DNA from: Megachile rotundata
Taxonomy: Eukaryota; Arthropoda; Insecta; Hymenoptera; Megachilidae
Assembly: GCF_050947335.1 (NCBI RefSeq)
Contig: NW_027473318.1
Span: 930,001-994,000 of the forward strand
Length of the DNA: 64,000 nt
Direction of reading: 5' to 3'
Of this stretch, positions 63,300 to 64,000 are shown piece after piece; the stretch's first letter is position 1; each line of letters opens with the position of its first letter. The notes under the pieces were generated by a model that saw only the letters and a list, made by a program, of their open reading frames with translations, had not been told where the DNA came from and did no database searches. Position numbers and translations under genes: made by a program.

Positions 63300-64000
63300 A
63301 TACAATCGCATTCATACAATCGCAATCATACAATTACAATCTCCCAAATACAATCTCCCAAATACAATCAAACAATCACAATCATACAATCACAATCATA
63401 CAATCACAATCATACAATCACAATCATACAATCACAATCATACTATCACAATCGTACAATCACAATCGTACAATCACAATCGCACAACCACAATCAGACA
63501 ATCACAATCATACAATCACAATCATACAATTACAATATCCCAAATACAATCTCCCAAATACAATCATACAATCAAAATCATACAATCACAATCATACAAT
63601 CACAATCATACAATCACAATCATACAATCACAATCATACAATCGCATTCATACAATCGCAATCATACAATTACAATCTCCCAAATACAATCTCCCAAATA
63701 CAATCTCCCAAATACAATCAAACAATCACAATCATACAATCACAATCATACAATCACAATCATACAATCACAATCATACAATCACAATCATACTATCACA
63801 ATCGTACAATCACAATCGTACAATCACAATCGCACAACCACAATCAGACAATCACAATCATACAATCACAATCATACAATCACAATCATACAATCACAAT
63901 CATACAATCACAATCATACAATCACAATCATACTTTCACAATCATACTATCACAATCATACAATCACAATCATACAATCACAATCATACTTTCACAATCA
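63300..64000 (+). repeat. 336-bp tandem pair at the window end
   Basis: CGCATTC at 63,308 recurs at 63,644 (336 = 24 x 14). Each copy continues with CTCCC triplets, CAATCAAAC, CATACTATC, two CGTAC units, CGCACAACC and CAGAC. The second copy has one more CTCCC unit. The module resembles 38.17-38.46 and 50.69-50.96 kb. The window ends inside the array at a CATACTTTC unit. Confidence 0.83.

Larger units (their letters stand above)
1..64000 (+). repeat. 14-bp satellite array, consensus ACAATCACAATCAT, fills the whole window
   Basis: The consensus unit is ACAATCACAATCAT, roughly 4,570 unit lengths over the window. It can be read as two ACAATC hexamers plus AT, so a 6-bp and an 8-bp half alternate. 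The array is open at both ends and I found no unique sequence in it. The + strand is nearly G-free; G enters only in variant units such as ACAATCGCAATCAT, ACAGTC, CGTAC and CATGC. The reverse complement contains TGATTG twice per unit, which closes all reverse frames. Purity, length and layered duplications fit eukaryotic satellite DNA. The chromosomal position (centromeric, subtelomeric, sex-linked) cannot be told from the sequence. Confidence 0.98.

Noticed and set aside
1..64000. Genes on the reverse strand
   Set aside because: The reverse complement carries TGATTG twice per 14 bp, giving stops in all three frames within 42 bp.
1..64000. CRISPR array
   Set aside because: There is no repeat-spacer alternation; the would-be spacers are the same 14-bp unit and no cas-like gene is present.
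1..64000. Telomeric repeat or plasmid iterons
   Set aside because: The unit does not resemble TTAGGG-type or TTTAGGG-type telomere repeats. Iteron clusters are a few copies near a replication gene, not 64 kb of pure repeat.
1..64000. CENP-B box or G-quadruplex motifs
   Set aside because: The CENP-B box needs TTCG and CGGG elements, which I do not see on either strand. Runs of GG or GGG are lacking on + and the reverse strand has mostly single G residues, with GGG only in TCCC triplets too far apart.
1..64000. tRNA, rRNA, transposon or retroelement remnants
   Set aside because: No stretch departs from the satellite unit for more than a few bases, leaving no room for such elements.

Overview
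The whole window is tandem repeat. From the first base to the last it is an array of a 14-bp unit, consensus ACAATCACAATCAT (a doubled ACAATC hexamer plus AT). I find no gene, RNA gene, transposon, CRISPR array or unique-sequence island. The + strand is A/C/T and nearly G-free (consensus 50% A, 29% C, 21% T, 0% G). A pure array of at least 64 kb, open at both ends, with layered higher-order repeats is typical of eukaryotic satellite DNA in a centromere-near, subtelomeric or heterochromatic/sex-chromosome block. The sequence does not say which taxon.

Units differ by recurrent substitutions that work as landmarks. Two motifs organise the array. One is an eight-unit 'K-module' that ends in a 13-bp unit (ACATCACAATCAT). 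The other is a 'TCCC' triplet of substituted units. I counted about 113 of the 13-bp units by eye. They are almost the only departures from the 14-bp register, so every segmental duplication I measured has a length equal to a multiple of 14 minus the number of 13-bp units it contains.

Layout: 1-1,490, an ~850-bp tandem duplication; 1.1-3.2 kb, related to 7.9-9.6 kb; 3.66-4.75 and 5.65-6.7 kb, a 2.0-kb-spaced pair; 7.35-8.2 kb, a 434-bp tandem pair; 8.73-11.62 kb, a 1.44-kb tandem pair; 10.26-14.5 kb, copied at 17.17-21.2 kb; 14.65-17.4 kb, copied at 28.3-30.85 kb; 20.26-23.28 kb, a 1.36-kb tandem pair; 22.13-28.14 kb, a near-perfect 3,004-bp tandem pair; 31.56-43.43 and 43.92-56.03 kb, a ~12.4-kb pair joined by a 490-bp mosaic patch; 56.0-58.0 kb, another ~1.83-kb unit; 58.6-63.3 kb, a third, locally expanded copy of 31.2-35.06 kb; 63.3-64.0 kb, a 336-bp tandem pair.

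The long open reading frames on the + strand (up to 717 codons at 5,303-7,456) are by-products of the repeat. Because 14 is not a multiple of 3, all three + frames read the same 14-residue peptide repeat, and the consensus contains no + strand stop codon. They are not annotated as genes.
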